Shown: positions 10,503-20,704, counted from the stretch's first letter. The stretch: 40,034 nucleotides of DNA from an uncultured Caldisericota bacterium (GCA_913055585.1 CAJXKN010000003.1:1-40034); one strand, 5' to 3'. Translations and numbers: made by a program. The notes: generated by a model not told the origin, from the letters alone.

Positions 10503-11188
10503 AAATAGGAGGATTTGATAAATTCTCTCTGATTGATTATCCGAATAAGGTATGTGCTATTATCTTTACTCAGGGTTGTAATTTTAGATGCCCTTTTTGC
10601 CACAACCCTGAGCTTGTCTTACCTGAGCAATTTGTAGAGCCTATTCCTTTTTCTGAGATAGAAAACTTCCTTAAAAAAAGAAAAGGATTGCTTGATGCAG
10701 TGGAAATTACAGGTGGAGAGCCCACTGTTCAAAAGGATTTACTTGATGTTATAAAGAAAATAAAAGATTTAGGGTACCTTATTAAACTTGATACAAATGG
10801 CTCTCATCCTGAAATTATTGAAAAAGCAATTCAAGAAAATCTTGTTGACTATTTTGCAATGGATATAAAAGCACCACTTGAGGATTATTCTCTTGTTGCA
10901 GGTGTAAAAGTGGATACTGAAAAAATCAAAGAAAGTATCAAGCTTATAATGACTGCAAAAGATTATGAATTTAGAACAACAGCAATACGAAGATTCCATA
11001 CAAAGAAAAGTTTTAAAAAAATGGCAATGCTTATAAAAGGCGCAAAAAGATACTATATACAGAATGCACATTATGATAAAACGGTTTCTAAGGAGTTTCA
11101 AAATGAAAAGGTCTTTTTTAAGGAAGAGATTCAGGATTTTTGCGAAGAGGTTAAACCATACGTAGAGCATTGCATTGCCAGGATATGA
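10499..11188 (+). CDS. Anaerobic ribonucleoside-triphosphate reductase activating protein (radical SAM, NrdG-like)
   Basis: FTQGCNFRCPFCHNPELV (CxxxCxxC), VEITGGEPTVQKDL, IKLDTNGSHP. Confidence 0.9.
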   Translation: MKIGGFDKFSLIDYPNKVCAIIFTQGCNFRCPFCHNPELVLPEQFVEPIPFSEIENFLKKRKGLLDAVEITGGEPTVQKDLLDVIKKIKDLGYLIKLDTNGSHPEIIEKAIQENLVDYFAMDIKAPLEDYSLVAGVKVDTEKIKESIKLIMTAKDYEFRTTAIRRFHTKKSFKKMAMLIKGAKRYYIQNAHYDKTVSKEFQNEKVFFKEEIQDFCEEVKPYVEHCIARI

Positions 11189-11235
11189 ACTGCTTAAAAG
11201 GTTTTAAAAAAACGTTTTTTTGATAAAATTAGAGT

Positions 11236-12507
11236 ATGAAAAAGAAAAGAACAAACTTGCAAATATTTTCCTTAGCTTTGTTTGTTATCATTGTATTAGC
11301 AGGTATTTTTCTGTACGTTAGTTTTCGTTCACATACAATAGGAAAAGAAACTTTATTAAAGCTCTACTATTATGACCCTATTGGAAAAGAGCTTGTTCCT
11401 GTGCAAGAGAAGATTGTGCTTCCTGAAAATAGTACACTTGCAGTGGAAAAAGTTGTTGATGCGCTTAAAAATCCGCCTCAAAAAAACTTGTTTCCTCCTT
11501 TGAATAGCAATACCGTAGTAAGATCTGCAAGCGTGAAAAACCATCTCTGCACAATAGATTTAAATAATGAATCTACAAAATTTGTTGAATTATCTGTAAG
11601 AAAAGAGGCAATAAGAGTATATGGGTTAGTTAATTCAATTACAGAACTGCCAAGTATTAATTCTGTCCAGATACTCATTGATGGTAAGAAAAAAACATAT
11701 TTTAATCACTATATACGTATTGATACCCCTCTTTCACATTATTCTGGCATTTTACCTATGGGAAGAGAGGTCTTTCTTTATTTTCCTGATTCTATGGAAA
11801 ACAATCTGCTTCTTGAGAAAAGAGAAGTTGTTTCTCATTCAGACCCTGTTGTTCTGGCAAAGGAAATTGTTAGAGAGCTTTTCTATGGCTCTTTGAAAGG
11901 CCTCCCAAGGCTTTTGCCTGCTGATACAAGAATAAATGATTTTTATATTCGTTCGGGCGGTACTGCTGTTATAGATTTTTCATCTGACATACTGAAACAT
12001 CCGTTAGGTACGCATAACGAAAGTCTTGCTGTATTATCTCTGGTTAATTCACTCACAGAGCTACCGGATATCACTTCTGTGCAGATTCTCATTGATGGAA
12101 AGATTATTCCCACGCTTTTTGGAAGCGTGGATATCTCACATCCAATAAAAAGATTCTTCGGGCTAACAGAAGAAAATGATACAATAATACCATATTATGT
12201 TTATAATAACAACGGGGAGCAATTTTTTACCCCTTTAGTAGAAACAATCCATTCAAAAGATCGGATAAAAACTCTTTTTGAATTTCTAAAAAATCCTGAA
12301 GAAGGATATAATACCTATATACCAAAGGATAGCAAACTTATTGATTATAAAGTAAAAGATTTTGTCCTCACAATGAGTATCACCGTACCGGGTAATGCGG
12401 ATATAGATGATATTAAGCAACAAATTATGCTTTCCTACACTGAATTTCCTTCTGTAAAAAGGATTCAATTAACGATAAACGGGAAGGTATTTTTATTGGA
12501 GAGATAA
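11236..12507 (+). CDS. Secreted or membrane-anchored protein with repeated GerMN domains
   Basis: N-terminal TM segment; repeated VNSITELPSINSVQILIDGK / VNSLTELPDITSVQILIDGK and TEFPSVKRIQLTINGK. Confidence 0.8.
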   Translation: MKKKRTNLQIFSLALFVIIVLAGIFLYVSFRSHTIGKETLLKLYYYDPIGKELVPVQEKIVLPENSTLAVEKVVDALKNPPQKNLFPPLNSNTVVRSASVKNHLCTIDLNNESTKFVELSVRKEAIRVYGLVNSITELPSINSVQILIDGKKKTYFNHYIRIDTPLSHYSGILPMGREVFLYFPDSMENNLLLEKREVVSHSDPVVLAKEIVRELFYGSLKGLPRLLPADTRINDFYIRSGGTAVIDFSSDILKHPLGTHNESLAVLSLVNSLTELPDITSVQILIDGKIIPTLFGSVDISHPIKRFFGLTEENDTIIPYYVYNNNGEQFFTPLVETIHSKDRIKTLFEFLKNPEEGYNTYIPKDSKLIDYKVKDFVLTMSITVPGNADIDDIKQQIMLSYTEFPSVKRIQLTINGKVFLLER

Positions 12508-13970
12508 TGAGAAAGATTTTTTCGGCTGATTATATTTATGTAGGTAGTGAGAAGAAAGATTATTCAATCCTTGTTGAGGATGGCATAATAAAAGCTATTG
12601 ACAAGAGAAGCCTAATAAGAGAACAGTTTCCTTTTGTTAAAGAGGAACGATACGATGGTTTCCTGTACCCCGGTTTTAATGATGCGCATCTTCATATAAA
12701 AGAAATTGCTCTTCTTCTTTCTTCTATAGATGCAACTAACTGTAAGAATTTTAATGATTTAAAAAATCTCATTCAAAATAGTAACGATGAGTTCATATAC
12801 GTTTATAACCTCAATTTCAATTATCTTTCAATGGATCAATGGAAGGAACTCTTTAATTACAACAAGCCATTGTTCATTCAGAGTAAAGACGAACATTCAG
12901 TTTTTCTAAACAGGGTAGCAATATTGAAAAATAATATTGAGGTAAAAGAGGTAAAAGGTGGGTTTCTTGTCAAAGATAAAGGAAAATTTATAGGGATATT
13001 CAAGGATAGAGCAATAGATCTTGTTGAAAGTGTAAAAGAAAGAACAATTTCTAAAAATGATATTGAGAGAGTTGAAAGATATTTACTTAAGAGGGGTATT
13101 ACATCCGTTACAAATTTTGATTTTTCAGTTTACCCTCTGCTAAAAGAAATGGATGAGTATAAAGAATTAAGAGTGCGGGTGTATCAAGGCATTGCAAAAG
13201 ATGCAGTAAAGGATATAATAAAAGAAGGTATACGTACTAACTTATGTGGTAGTAAGCTATGCTTTGGACCTGTAAAATGTTTTATGGATGGTTCTTTGGG
13301 TTCTCAAACAGCAGCTATGTATTCTGTAAAAGGATTTCCTAATTCCTTTACAATGGAAGATATGGAGCTAAAAGAGATTATTGAATTGGCAAATAGGAAC
13401 AACATTCAAGTTGCTGTCCATGCCATTGGCGATAAGGCGGTGCATACCGTGATGGAGCTGTTCAAAAAATTTGGCAATAAAAGGATGAGAAATAGGATTG
13501 AGCATTTACAATTTATCAACGAGAATGATCTGCCACTTTTGAAAGAGAGCACATTCATTGCATCTATGCAGCCAATGCATGCCATATCGGATGCAAAGCT
13601 TGTTAAGAAGCTCTTGGGAAACTTCAGGTATGCCTATGCATGGAATACAGTCCTGAATAGTGGTAAATTGCTTGCTTTTGGATCCGATGCACCGGTGGAG
13701 GATGCATCTCCTCTTCTTGGAATATATGCTGCTAACAAACGACTGCCACAGAATAATGTACCTTTCATCCCTGAAGAATGCATTTCTGTGAAACAAGCTT
13801 TAGATGCCTATACGATTGGTTCTGCTTTTGCAAGTTTTTCAGAAAATGTTAAAGGTAAAATTGAGAATGGTTATCTTGCAGATTTTGTTATCCTGGATAG
13901 ATCCTTGTTTCATTCTAATGTAAAAGATATAAATGTTGTAAAAAGTATTATTGGAGGAGAGAATGGATAA
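12507..13970 (+). CDS. Amidohydrolase, YtcJ-like
   Basis: YPGFNDAHLHIKE, MDGSLGSQTAAM, VAVHAIGDKAVHTVMELF, RNRIEHLQFI, FGSDAPVEDASPLLGIYAA. Confidence 0.9.
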   Translation: MRKIFSADYIYVGSEKKDYSILVEDGIIKAIDKRSLIREQFPFVKEERYDGFLYPGFNDAHLHIKEIALLLSSIDATNCKNFNDLKNLIQNSNDEFIYVYNLNFNYLSMDQWKELFNYNKPLFIQSKDEHSVFLNRVAILKNNIEVKEVKGGFLVKDKGKFIGIFKDRAIDLVESVKERTISKNDIERVERYLLKRGITSVTNFDFSVYPLLKEMDEYKELRVRVYQGIAKDAVKDIIKEGIRTNLCGSKLCFGPVKCFMDGSLGSQTAAMYSVKGFPNSFTMEDMELKEIIELANRNNIQVAVHAIGDKAVHTVMELFKKFGNKRMRNRIEHLQFINENDLPLLKESTFIASMQPMHAISDAKLVKKLLGNFRYAYAWNTVLNSGKLLAFGSDAPVEDASPLLGIYAANKRLPQNNVPFIPEECISVKQALDAYTIGSAFASFSENVKGKIENGYLADFVILDRSLFHSNVKDINVVKSIIGGENG

Positions 13971-15489
13971 TGAAATTGCAATAAAAGTCATTGGCTCTAT
14001 CTTGCAGGATAAGTTTCTTCTGCTGAATGCTATTCGTAATGGTTTAGATAAAGAGCTTTTTGAAAATAGAGAAGAACAAATTCTTGTTGATTATCTATTG
14101 AAAACATATGCAAAGAAGAATGAAATAGCTGACCCTGACCTAATAAAGACAGAACTTGAAGAGAAAGGTATATACACAATAAAATTAGGAGAGCTCATTT
14201 CAAAAGCAAAGTTAGTTAAACCAATTAGTTTTGAATTGCTTGTTGAATATATAGATGTTCTCAAAAGAAGAAAATCTGAAGAGAAGCTTATGCATCTCGG
14301 AAAACGCATTGAAGAATATATAAATACAAAGGGGCATAAGGAAGATCTTACTGAATTTACAGGAGAGCTTATTAACGAATTACATGATATTATGAGGAAA
14401 AGAGTAAAAAAACAACTTTCCCCGCTGCGTACACAGCTCATTATGTTTTCCTCTGAGGTCGAAACAAGAAAGAGTGATGAAAACTTAATTCTTGGCTATT
14501 CCCTGGAACCATTTCATTTCTTAAATGAAACTCTTTCTGGTGCAAGACGCGGATTTTACTATGCCTTAGCAGGCGCACCGAGAAGAGGTAAAACAAACTT
14601 TATGCTTAGAATTGCTTCGTATATTGCAAGTAATGAACACATACCCGTTCTGTACTATTCCTGGGAACAAACTTCAAGAGTATTATTCTTAAGGATTCTT
14701 TCTCAAGAAACGCTAATACCGCCATTTATACTTGAAACATCAAACATAATGAATGACCCTGAGCTTTCCGCACGGTTTGAACAGGGTTATGCAAATACTG
14801 AGAATTATATGAATTATTTGTATCTTATTGAGGGGAAAAGGGAAGATACGATAAGCAGGATACGAAGCCATGCTTTTGCGGTAATGCAAGAGACAGGGAC
14901 AGATAAAGTAGCGATATTTATAGACTACCTTCAGAAAGTACCCACGCCAATTATTTATCAAGATCTCTCACAGCAGGTGGATGAAGTCTCCGGAGGTTTA
15001 GCAAATCTTTCTCTTGAGTTGAATTGTCCGATTTTTGCAATATCTTCATTTGATAAAGAAGGATGTAGGCTTGATTCGCGGGGAAGCAAGGTAAGACCTA
15101 CAATGTTCTACTGTACAGGTGGCGGTGATATAGAGTATGATGCGGATGTAGTAACGGTACTGGCGAAAGATTTTAACGACACTGACACACTTATGGAAAA
15201 GATTGAAAATGCTGCAAAAGAGGGAAGAATAGACCCTGAGCAGATACCTCACTTCGAGATTTTAAATCTCTACGTAGATAAGAACAGGGATACGGTTCAA
15301 GGAGGGAATATCATTATCCAGTATTTATTCCTCATTGAAGATAACAATATTGTAGAAATAGGATACAAGAATATAGAAGAAGAATATACATATGCAAAGA
15401 TTTCACAGATATTTGAATGGATGTTAGAAAATGGCTACCTCGTAAATATGCGGGGCAAATCAGATGAAAAGGAGAGTGATGAAGAATGA
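13963..15489 (+). CDS. DnaB-like replicative helicase/RecA-fold ATPase
   Basis: Walker A-like AGAPRRGKTNFMLRIASYIA, YYSWEQT, Walker B FIDYLQKV, ISSFDKEGCRLDSRGS, IEYDADVVTVL, LYVDKNRDTVQGG. ATG 13963 preceded by GGAGGAGA. Confidence 0.8.
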   Translation: MDNEIAIKVIGSILQDKFLLLNAIRNGLDKELFENREEQILVDYLLKTYAKKNEIADPDLIKTELEEKGIYTIKLGELISKAKLVKPISFELLVEYIDVLKRRKSEEKLMHLGKRIEEYINTKGHKEDLTEFTGELINELHDIMRKRVKKQLSPLRTQLIMFSSEVETRKSDENLILGYSLEPFHFLNETLSGARRGFYYALAGAPRRGKTNFMLRIASYIASNEHIPVLYYSWEQTSRVLFLRILSQETLIPPFILETSNIMNDPELSARFEQGYANTENYMNYLYLIEGKREDTISRIRSHAFAVMQETGTDKVAIFIDYLQKVPTPIIYQDLSQQVDEVSGGLANLSLELNCPIFAISSFDKEGCRLDSRGSKVRPTMFYCTGGGDIEYDADVVTVLAKDFNDTDTLMEKIENAAKEGRIDPEQIPHFEILNLYVDKNRDTVQGGNIIIQYLFLIEDNNIVEIGYKNIEEEYTYAKISQIFEWMLENGYLVNMRGKSDEKESDEE

Positions 15490-16703
15490 TTCCACAAGAA
15501 TTTATTAAGAAACTTGCAGTAAAAAACAGTAACAAGATTGTTTTGTTAGTAATGGACGGTGTAGGTGGGCTTCCAAACGAATCTTCAAAAACGGAAATTG
15601 AAGCTGCTAATACCCCAAACATAGATGCAGTAGTTAAAAAATCAATTACTGGTATTGCAGACCCTGTTGCAATGGGTATTACTCCCGGTTCAGGCCCAGG
15701 GCATCTTGGCATTTTTGGCTATGACCCAATTAAATATGAAATAGGAAGAGGCATTTTAGCTGCTTTAGGTATTGGTTTTCCTTTAGAAAAGGGTGATATT
15801 GCAGCACGAGGTAATTTTGCAACGCTTGATAGCAACGGGAAAATTACGGACAGAAGGGCAGGGAGGATTCCCACAGCACTCTGTAAAAAACTTACGGAAA
15901 TGATTCAGGAAAAGGTTAAAGAGATTAACAATGTAAAAATATTTATACGACCTGTAATGGATTACAGATTTGCAGTAGTGTTTAGAGGCAAAGGGCTCTC
16001 TGATAAGATTAACGATACTGACCCACAATCTGTTGGTGTTGCTCCATTGAAGTGCACTTATACAGAGGAAGAAGCAGCAAAAACTGCGGAGATTGTAAAC
16101 GAATTCGTCCGACAAGCAAGTAAAGTAATAGAGAATGAGCATCCGGCCAATGGATTGTTGCTCAGAGGATTTTCATCTTATCCTGACATTCCTTCGATGG
16201 AAGAATTGTACGGCTTGCATCCAGCAGCCATTGCTACGTATCCTATGTATAAAGGCCTTGCCAAACTTGTAGGTATGGATGTATTGAAAGTAAATGGAAT
16301 GGATATTATGGATGAGCTTGAAACATTGAAAGAAAATTATGATAAATATGATTTTTTCTATTTTCATGTAAAGAAAACGGATTCGTATGGAGAGGATGGA
16401 AACTTCGAAGCAAAAGTGCATCTCATAGAGGATGTGGATAAAAAAATTGTGCCTGAAATACTCCGGTTGAACCCTGCTGTGTTTGCAATTACTGCTGACC
16501 ATTCTACACCTGCTGTGATGAAGCAACACAGTTTTCATGGTGTACCGTTTGTTTTATATTCTCCTTATGCACGCCCGGACCGTGCGGAATATTTCTCTGA
16601 ACGGGAAATCGGAACAAAAGGCGGATTAGGGAGATTTAAAGCAACAAATGAGATTATTTTAATGCTTGCACATTCATTAAAACTTAAGAAATTCGGCGCT
16701 TAA
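15486..16703 (+). CDS. apgM: 2,3-bisphosphoglycerate-independent phosphoglycerate mutase, archaeal type
   Basis: KIVLLVMDGVGGLP, TEIEAANTPNIDAV, GITPGSGPGHLGIFGYDP, ITADHSTPAVMKQHSFHGVPFVLYSP. Confidence 0.93.
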   Translation: MIPQEFIKKLAVKNSNKIVLLVMDGVGGLPNESSKTEIEAANTPNIDAVVKKSITGIADPVAMGITPGSGPGHLGIFGYDPIKYEIGRGILAALGIGFPLEKGDIAARGNFATLDSNGKITDRRAGRIPTALCKKLTEMIQEKVKEINNVKIFIRPVMDYRFAVVFRGKGLSDKINDTDPQSVGVAPLKCTYTEEEAAKTAEIVNEFVRQASKVIENEHPANGLLLRGFSSYPDIPSMEELYGLHPAAIATYPMYKGLAKLVGMDVLKVNGMDIMDELETLKENYDKYDFFYFHVKKTDSYGEDGNFEAKVHLIEDVDKKIVPEILRLNPAVFAITADHSTPAVMKQHSFHGVPFVLYSPYARPDRAEYFSEREIGTKGGLGRFKATNEIILMLAHSLKLKKFGA

Positions 16704-17455
16704 TGAAAATTAGCCTGCTGCTCATTGGAGACGAAATCATACGAGGAGAAAGAGAAGACACTAACGCTCATTTTGTTATTTCTATGTTGAAGAGAAAACA
16801 TTTGTATTTGAGCAAATTACTTATTGTGGGAGATGATGAAAACTCTATAAAGGAAGGCTTGCTCTTTTTATTGAACTGCTCCGATATCGTAATTACTTCT
16901 GGTGGATTGGGACTCACGCCTGACGATATTACTCGCTTATCCATTTCAAAAACTCTAAAAAAACCACTTATTAAAGATAAAAAAACACAAGATTATGTAT
17001 TGAAAAGCCTAAAAAGAATTGGAAGGAAAATAGATCAAAATCATTTAAATAGACTTTCTTACTTAATTGAAGGGGCAATGCCAATAGAGAACAGAGTAGG
17101 GGTTGCTCCCGGAATGCATATTATGGTAAATAATAAACAAATTTTTGTTCTTCCGGGAGTACCCATAGAATTTCAGGATATGTATACATACTTTGTATTT
17201 CCTTTTCTAAAGAGCGGAAGGGAAATCTTTGAAAAAACATTTCTTGTAAAACTCAAAGAAGCTGACCTTGTTGATTTGCTTGAGCTAATTGAGAAAAAAT
17301 ATTTGATAAAAACTGCTTCCTATCCTCCCGTACTTGGCGATAAGTTGCTTAAGATTAAACTCATTGGAGATAAAGATGCAGTATATAAAGCCTCAGAATA
17401 TTTCAAAACTTTTTTGAAGAACAGAAAAACAGATTTTAGAGAGGAAATAAATTAG
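16703..17455 (+). CDS. CinA-like molybdopterin-binding-domain protein
   Basis: LLIGDEIIRGEREDTNAHF, VITSGGLGLTPDDITRLSIS, NRVGVAPGMHIMVNNKQIFVLPGVPIEFQDMY. Confidence 0.87.
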   Translation: MKISLLLIGDEIIRGEREDTNAHFVISMLKRKHLYLSKLLIVGDDENSIKEGLLFLLNCSDIVITSGGLGLTPDDITRLSISKTLKKPLIKDKKTQDYVLKSLKRIGRKIDQNHLNRLSYLIEGAMPIENRVGVAPGMHIMVNNKQIFVLPGVPIEFQDMYTYFVFPFLKSGREIFEKTFLVKLKEADLVDLLELIEKKYLIKTASYPPVLGDKLLKIKLIGDKDAVYKASEYFKTFLKNRKTDFREEIN

Positions 17456-17458
17456 AGG

Positions 17459-18571
17459 ATGGAGAATTTTGCACGTCCTACATGGGTCGAGATTAATTTA
17501 AGCAAATTAAAGAGAAATTTTTATAGAGTAAAGAAGATTGTAGGTAAAAGAAAAATTATAGCAGTAGTAAAGGCAGATGCATACGGACATGGAAGTGTTG
17601 AAGTATCTAAAACGCTTGAAAAAGCAGGTGCTTATGCATTGTGCACTGCTTCATTAGAAGAAGCAATAAAACTCAGGGAAAGCGGTATAAAAATACCAAT
17701 TCTCGTACTTGGCTATGTAAACCCATCTGTTCTACCTGTTGCAGCAAAACTCAATATTCCTGTAACGCTTTTTGATAAACGTTTCTTAAAGCGGCTAAGG
17801 GAATACAAAGGAGAGTATCCCTTAAAAATTCACATCAATGTAGATACGGGTATGGGAAGAATAGGTGTTACTCCAAGTGAAATTCCAGAAATTATAAATA
17901 CATTAAACACACTTCCATTTATTATCTTCGAAGGGATCTATACGCACCTATCCACTGCTGATACTGATTTGAGTTATGCAAATAAACAGCTAAGCATTTT
18001 TGAAAACATTCTGGACCAGCTTAAAGAGAAAAATCTTTTGCCACCTCTAATACATACTGCAAACAGTGCTGCTATACTAAATCTAAAGAGAAGCTACTTT
18101 AATGCAGTACGCCCCGGTATTTTGCTCTACGGATTAAGCCCTTTGAACAAAGCAATAGATAACTTCGAGCCCATTATGAATTTTAAAACAAGAACAATTT
18201 ACTCAAAGTTAGTTCCTAAAGGAAAAAGCATAAGCTACGGAAGGACGTTTATTACAAAAAAAGAAACGCTTATTGCAACACTACCTGTTGGTTATGCAGA
18301 TGGATACCCCAGAGCACTTTCAAATAAAGGCGAGGTACTCATCAAGAAGAGAAGAGCAAAGATTATTGGAAATATCACTATGGATCAGACAATGATTGAT
18401 GTTACAGGCTTTCCCTATATACACCCGGGAAATGAAGTAGTGCTCATTGGAAAGCAGGGTAACGAAACAATCACTGCCTCTGAAATTGCAAAAAAAATAA
18501 CCACAATAAACTATGAAATTGTTTCACGCATCGGTAAACGGGTACCAAGAATATTCGTAAGAGAAGATTAA
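17459..18571 (+). CDS. alr: Alanine racemase
   Basis: RPTWVEINLSKLKRNF, AVVKADAYGHG (PLP lysine), HINVDTGMGRIGV, VRPGILLYGLSP, PVGYADGYPRALSN, MDQTMIDVT. Confidence 0.96.
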   Translation: MENFARPTWVEINLSKLKRNFYRVKKIVGKRKIIAVVKADAYGHGSVEVSKTLEKAGAYALCTASLEEAIKLRESGIKIPILVLGYVNPSVLPVAAKLNIPVTLFDKRFLKRLREYKGEYPLKIHINVDTGMGRIGVTPSEIPEIINTLNTLPFIIFEGIYTHLSTADTDLSYANKQLSIFENILDQLKEKNLLPPLIHTANSAAILNLKRSYFNAVRPGILLYGLSPLNKAIDNFEPIMNFKTRTIYSKLVPKGKSISYGRTFITKKETLIATLPVGYADGYPRALSNKGEVLIKKRRAKIIGNITMDQTMIDVTGFPYIHPGNEVVLIGKQGNETITASEIAKKITTINYEIVSRIGKRVPRIFVRED

Positions 18572-19062
18572 TCGTAATGTTTCAATATTTTTTCCATTAA
18601 GATGCCTTCCAATATCCCGTAACCCAGTGTTAAAACAACAGTTATTGTCATAAAAGGCCATCCAAGGAAACCTGCAGCATAAGGTATCCAGGGTGTTTTT
18701 ATTGCAAATGTGCCTATCATAGCGCCAACTACTGCAAGTCGTGCTCCTTTTTTTAAGAATGTATTAAATAATGGGAAAAGTATCCAGAGCGGGCCAACAA
18801 TAAGAGTGCCAAAAATTGCACCCAATACAACTCCTTTGAATCCTGTTTCTTTACCCATATATCGCTGTATTGTCTTTGGAGAAAGGAATACCGCAATAAA
18901 TGAAGAAAAAAACACCACACAGATAAAAATAGGAAGCATCTTAAGCAGGAGAATCACTCCTTCTTTAAAAGCAATTAAAGTTTTTTGAGGGAACAGAATA
19001 AACAATACAATATAGGTTATTGCAATTAAAATTTCAAACGAGTATTTTTTCAACATTTTCAT
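18568..19062 (-). CDS. Half-size permease (predicted permease/ArsP-like half), copy A
   Basis: About 4-5 TM; AFKEGVILLLKMLP...GFKGVVLGAIFGTLIVGP...FLKKGA parallels the adjacent gene. Confidence 0.75.
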   Translation of the reverse strand: MKMLKKYSFEILIAITYIVLFILFPQKTLIAFKEGVILLLKMLPIFICVVFFSSFIAVFLSPKTIQRYMGKETGFKGVVLGAIFGTLIVGPLWILFPLFNTFLKKGARLAVVGAMIGTFAIKTPWIPYAAGFLGWPFMTITVVLTLGYGILEGILMEKILKHYD

Positions 19063-19559
19063 AATACACTTCCCGTAAGAATTAAGCCTGTTAACATTCC
19101 AATGACAATTGCTCCAAAAAATGCAAGTATATTTCTTGTGAGTGTAAAACGTTTTCCAAATACAGAAATTTCAAAAGGCATTGTTATGAATCCTACCATT
19201 ATCCAGGAGTTCATAAATACGGCAGTAGCTGCAATTGTCGCACCTTTTTTGAGTAGTACCGCCCCAAGAGGATACACAGAAGAAACAGGTCCTCCCACAA
19301 TTGTTCCAAAAATAGCCGAATTTAAAATTGAAAGAAAGCCTCTACCTCTTCCAATGATAGTAACAACTATATTTTTTGATACAAATGCATCAAACAATCC
19401 AATGAGAAGGAAAATGGCAATAATAAAGGGGAGCTGCTTTAGCAGCTGTACTCCCCCTTTTTTAAAGGCTACTTGCGCTTTACTTTTACTTTTCTTAACC
19501 GCATATGTGTAGCTTATAATAACAATAATACCATAAATTACAGCGCCCCAGGTGTTCAT
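19059..19559 (-). CDS. Half-size permease (predicted permease/ArsP-like half), copy B
   Basis: AFKKGGVQLLKQLP...GFLSILNSAIFGTIVGGPVSSVYPLGAVLLKKGA aligns with copy A; 4 bp overlap with copy A. Confidence 0.75.
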   Translation of the reverse strand: MNTWGAVIYGIIVIISYTYAVKKSKSKAQVAFKKGGVQLLKQLPFIIAIFLLIGLFDAFVSKNIVVTIIGRGRGFLSILNSAIFGTIVGGPVSSVYPLGAVLLKKGATIAATAVFMNSWIMVGFITMPFEISVFGKRFTLTRNILAFFGAIVIGMLTGLILTGSVL

Positions 19560-20038
19560 TACTTTAGCTTTTCCTCAACCCTTTTCAGCATAGATTTCAG
19601 ATCTGCCAATTGTTCTCTTAAAGCTGCAGCCTCTTTTTTAAGTCGTTCTATCTCATCGTTTTCTTTTTCTTTATGTTCCTCTGGTTCTACTGCTTCAGTA
19701 GCTTTATAGTTTACTTTACTATGTAGGTACTCCTCCAATACATCTTTTACTCTTCCATAAGCACCTGTCACTGCTTCAATGCCAAAATCCGCAAAATACT
19801 GCTGGGCTTTTGGCCCCATACCACCTGTAATGATTACATCAATACCTTCTTTTTTCATAAATGCAGGTAAGTCTCCAGGATCGTGCCATTCTGCTCCCGG
19901 ATTAGGAATAGACCTCACATTCTTTACTACATTTCCATCAACGTCAACGATAACATAATACGGACAGTGTCCAAAGTGATAGCTTAAAACACTGTTCAAA
20001 CCGTTTGGTTCATCTGCTGTAAAACAAATTCTTTTCAT
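19559..20038 (-). CDS. NifX/NifB-like dinitrogenase iron-molybdenum cofactor domain protein (COG1433) with C-terminal coiled coil
   Basis: SYHFGHCPYYVIVDVDG, GIDVIITGGMGPKAQQYFADFGIEAVTG, then Glu/Lys/Leu-rich IERLKKEAAALREQLADLKSMLKRVEEKLK. Confidence 0.88.
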   Translation of the reverse strand: MKRICFTADEPNGLNSVLSYHFGHCPYYVIVDVDGNVVKNVRSIPNPGAEWHDPGDLPAFMKKEGIDVIITGGMGPKAQQYFADFGIEAVTGAYGRVKDVLEEYLHSKVNYKATEAVEPEEHKEKENDEIERLKKEAAALREQLADLKSMLKRVEEKLK

Positions 20039-20059
20039 TATTTACCTCCTTAAATAAAT

Positions 20060-20704
20060 TTAAGATGACTTTTTTTGCTCAACAATAACAATATTGTTAT
20101 TGTTTAATAACTGATCAATTTTTTCTTTGCATTCTGAAATGTCTTTAAATTCCTGTGAAACAAGCGTGAACTTTGCAACTGAAGGTGCTTTCTTTTCGTA
20201 GCACACTTTAAGTGATGGTACTTCAAGCTGTAGATTAACAATATCACAATTGCACTGTGATGTAAGGTTAACAAGTTTTTCGGGAATGCCATTTTCTAAT
20301 ATATGCCCTGTAACTGTGAAATCTGCACGATGAAAAGATTCGGATACAATCTTTTCTGCCTTAGCTCTTGCATTACTAAGAGCTAATTTTGCACCCTTCT
20401 TTTCTTTCTCTTTTTGTACATACCTTAACACAGCATGCTCCTTTTCAATCTTTTGTATCATCTCTTTCGGAGGGAAAGAGATAGCACCAACCGGGCATAC
20501 TGTCTCACAGGTTGTGCAACCTACGAGACAATTATAAGGATTCACCACCTTTGCCTTTTTGCCTGCAATTTCATAAACATCTCTTCCACAGGTTACAAAG
20601 CAAAGTCCGCAGCCAATGCATTTTTCTTCATTTACCGTAGGGTACCATGGTATTTCTTCTCTTGGAATTCCATGCCAGGTTTTACTTATTTTGCTCATTT
20701 GCAA
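20060..20704 (-). CDS. 4Fe-4S dicluster ferredoxin with a possible C-terminal NIL-like domain
   Basis: VNEEKCIGCGLCFVTCGRDVYE and NPYNCLVGCTTCETVCPVGAISFP; about 100 aa C-terminal extension. Confidence 0.88.
   Translation of the reverse strand: MQMSKISKTWHGIPREEIPWYPTVNEEKCIGCGLCFVTCGRDVYEIAGKKAKVVNPYNCLVGCTTCETVCPVGAISFPPKEMIQKIEKEHAVLRYVQKEKEKKGAKLALSNARAKAEKIVSESFHRADFTVTGHILENGIPEKLVNLTSQCNCDIVNLQLEVPSLKVCYEKKAPSVAKFTLVSQEFKDISECKEKIDQLLNNNNIVIVEQKKSS

Noticed and set aside
18565-18575. Convergent overlap of alr and half-permease stop codons
   Set aside because: A 4-bp stop overlap is common in compact genomes and is not evidence of regulation.
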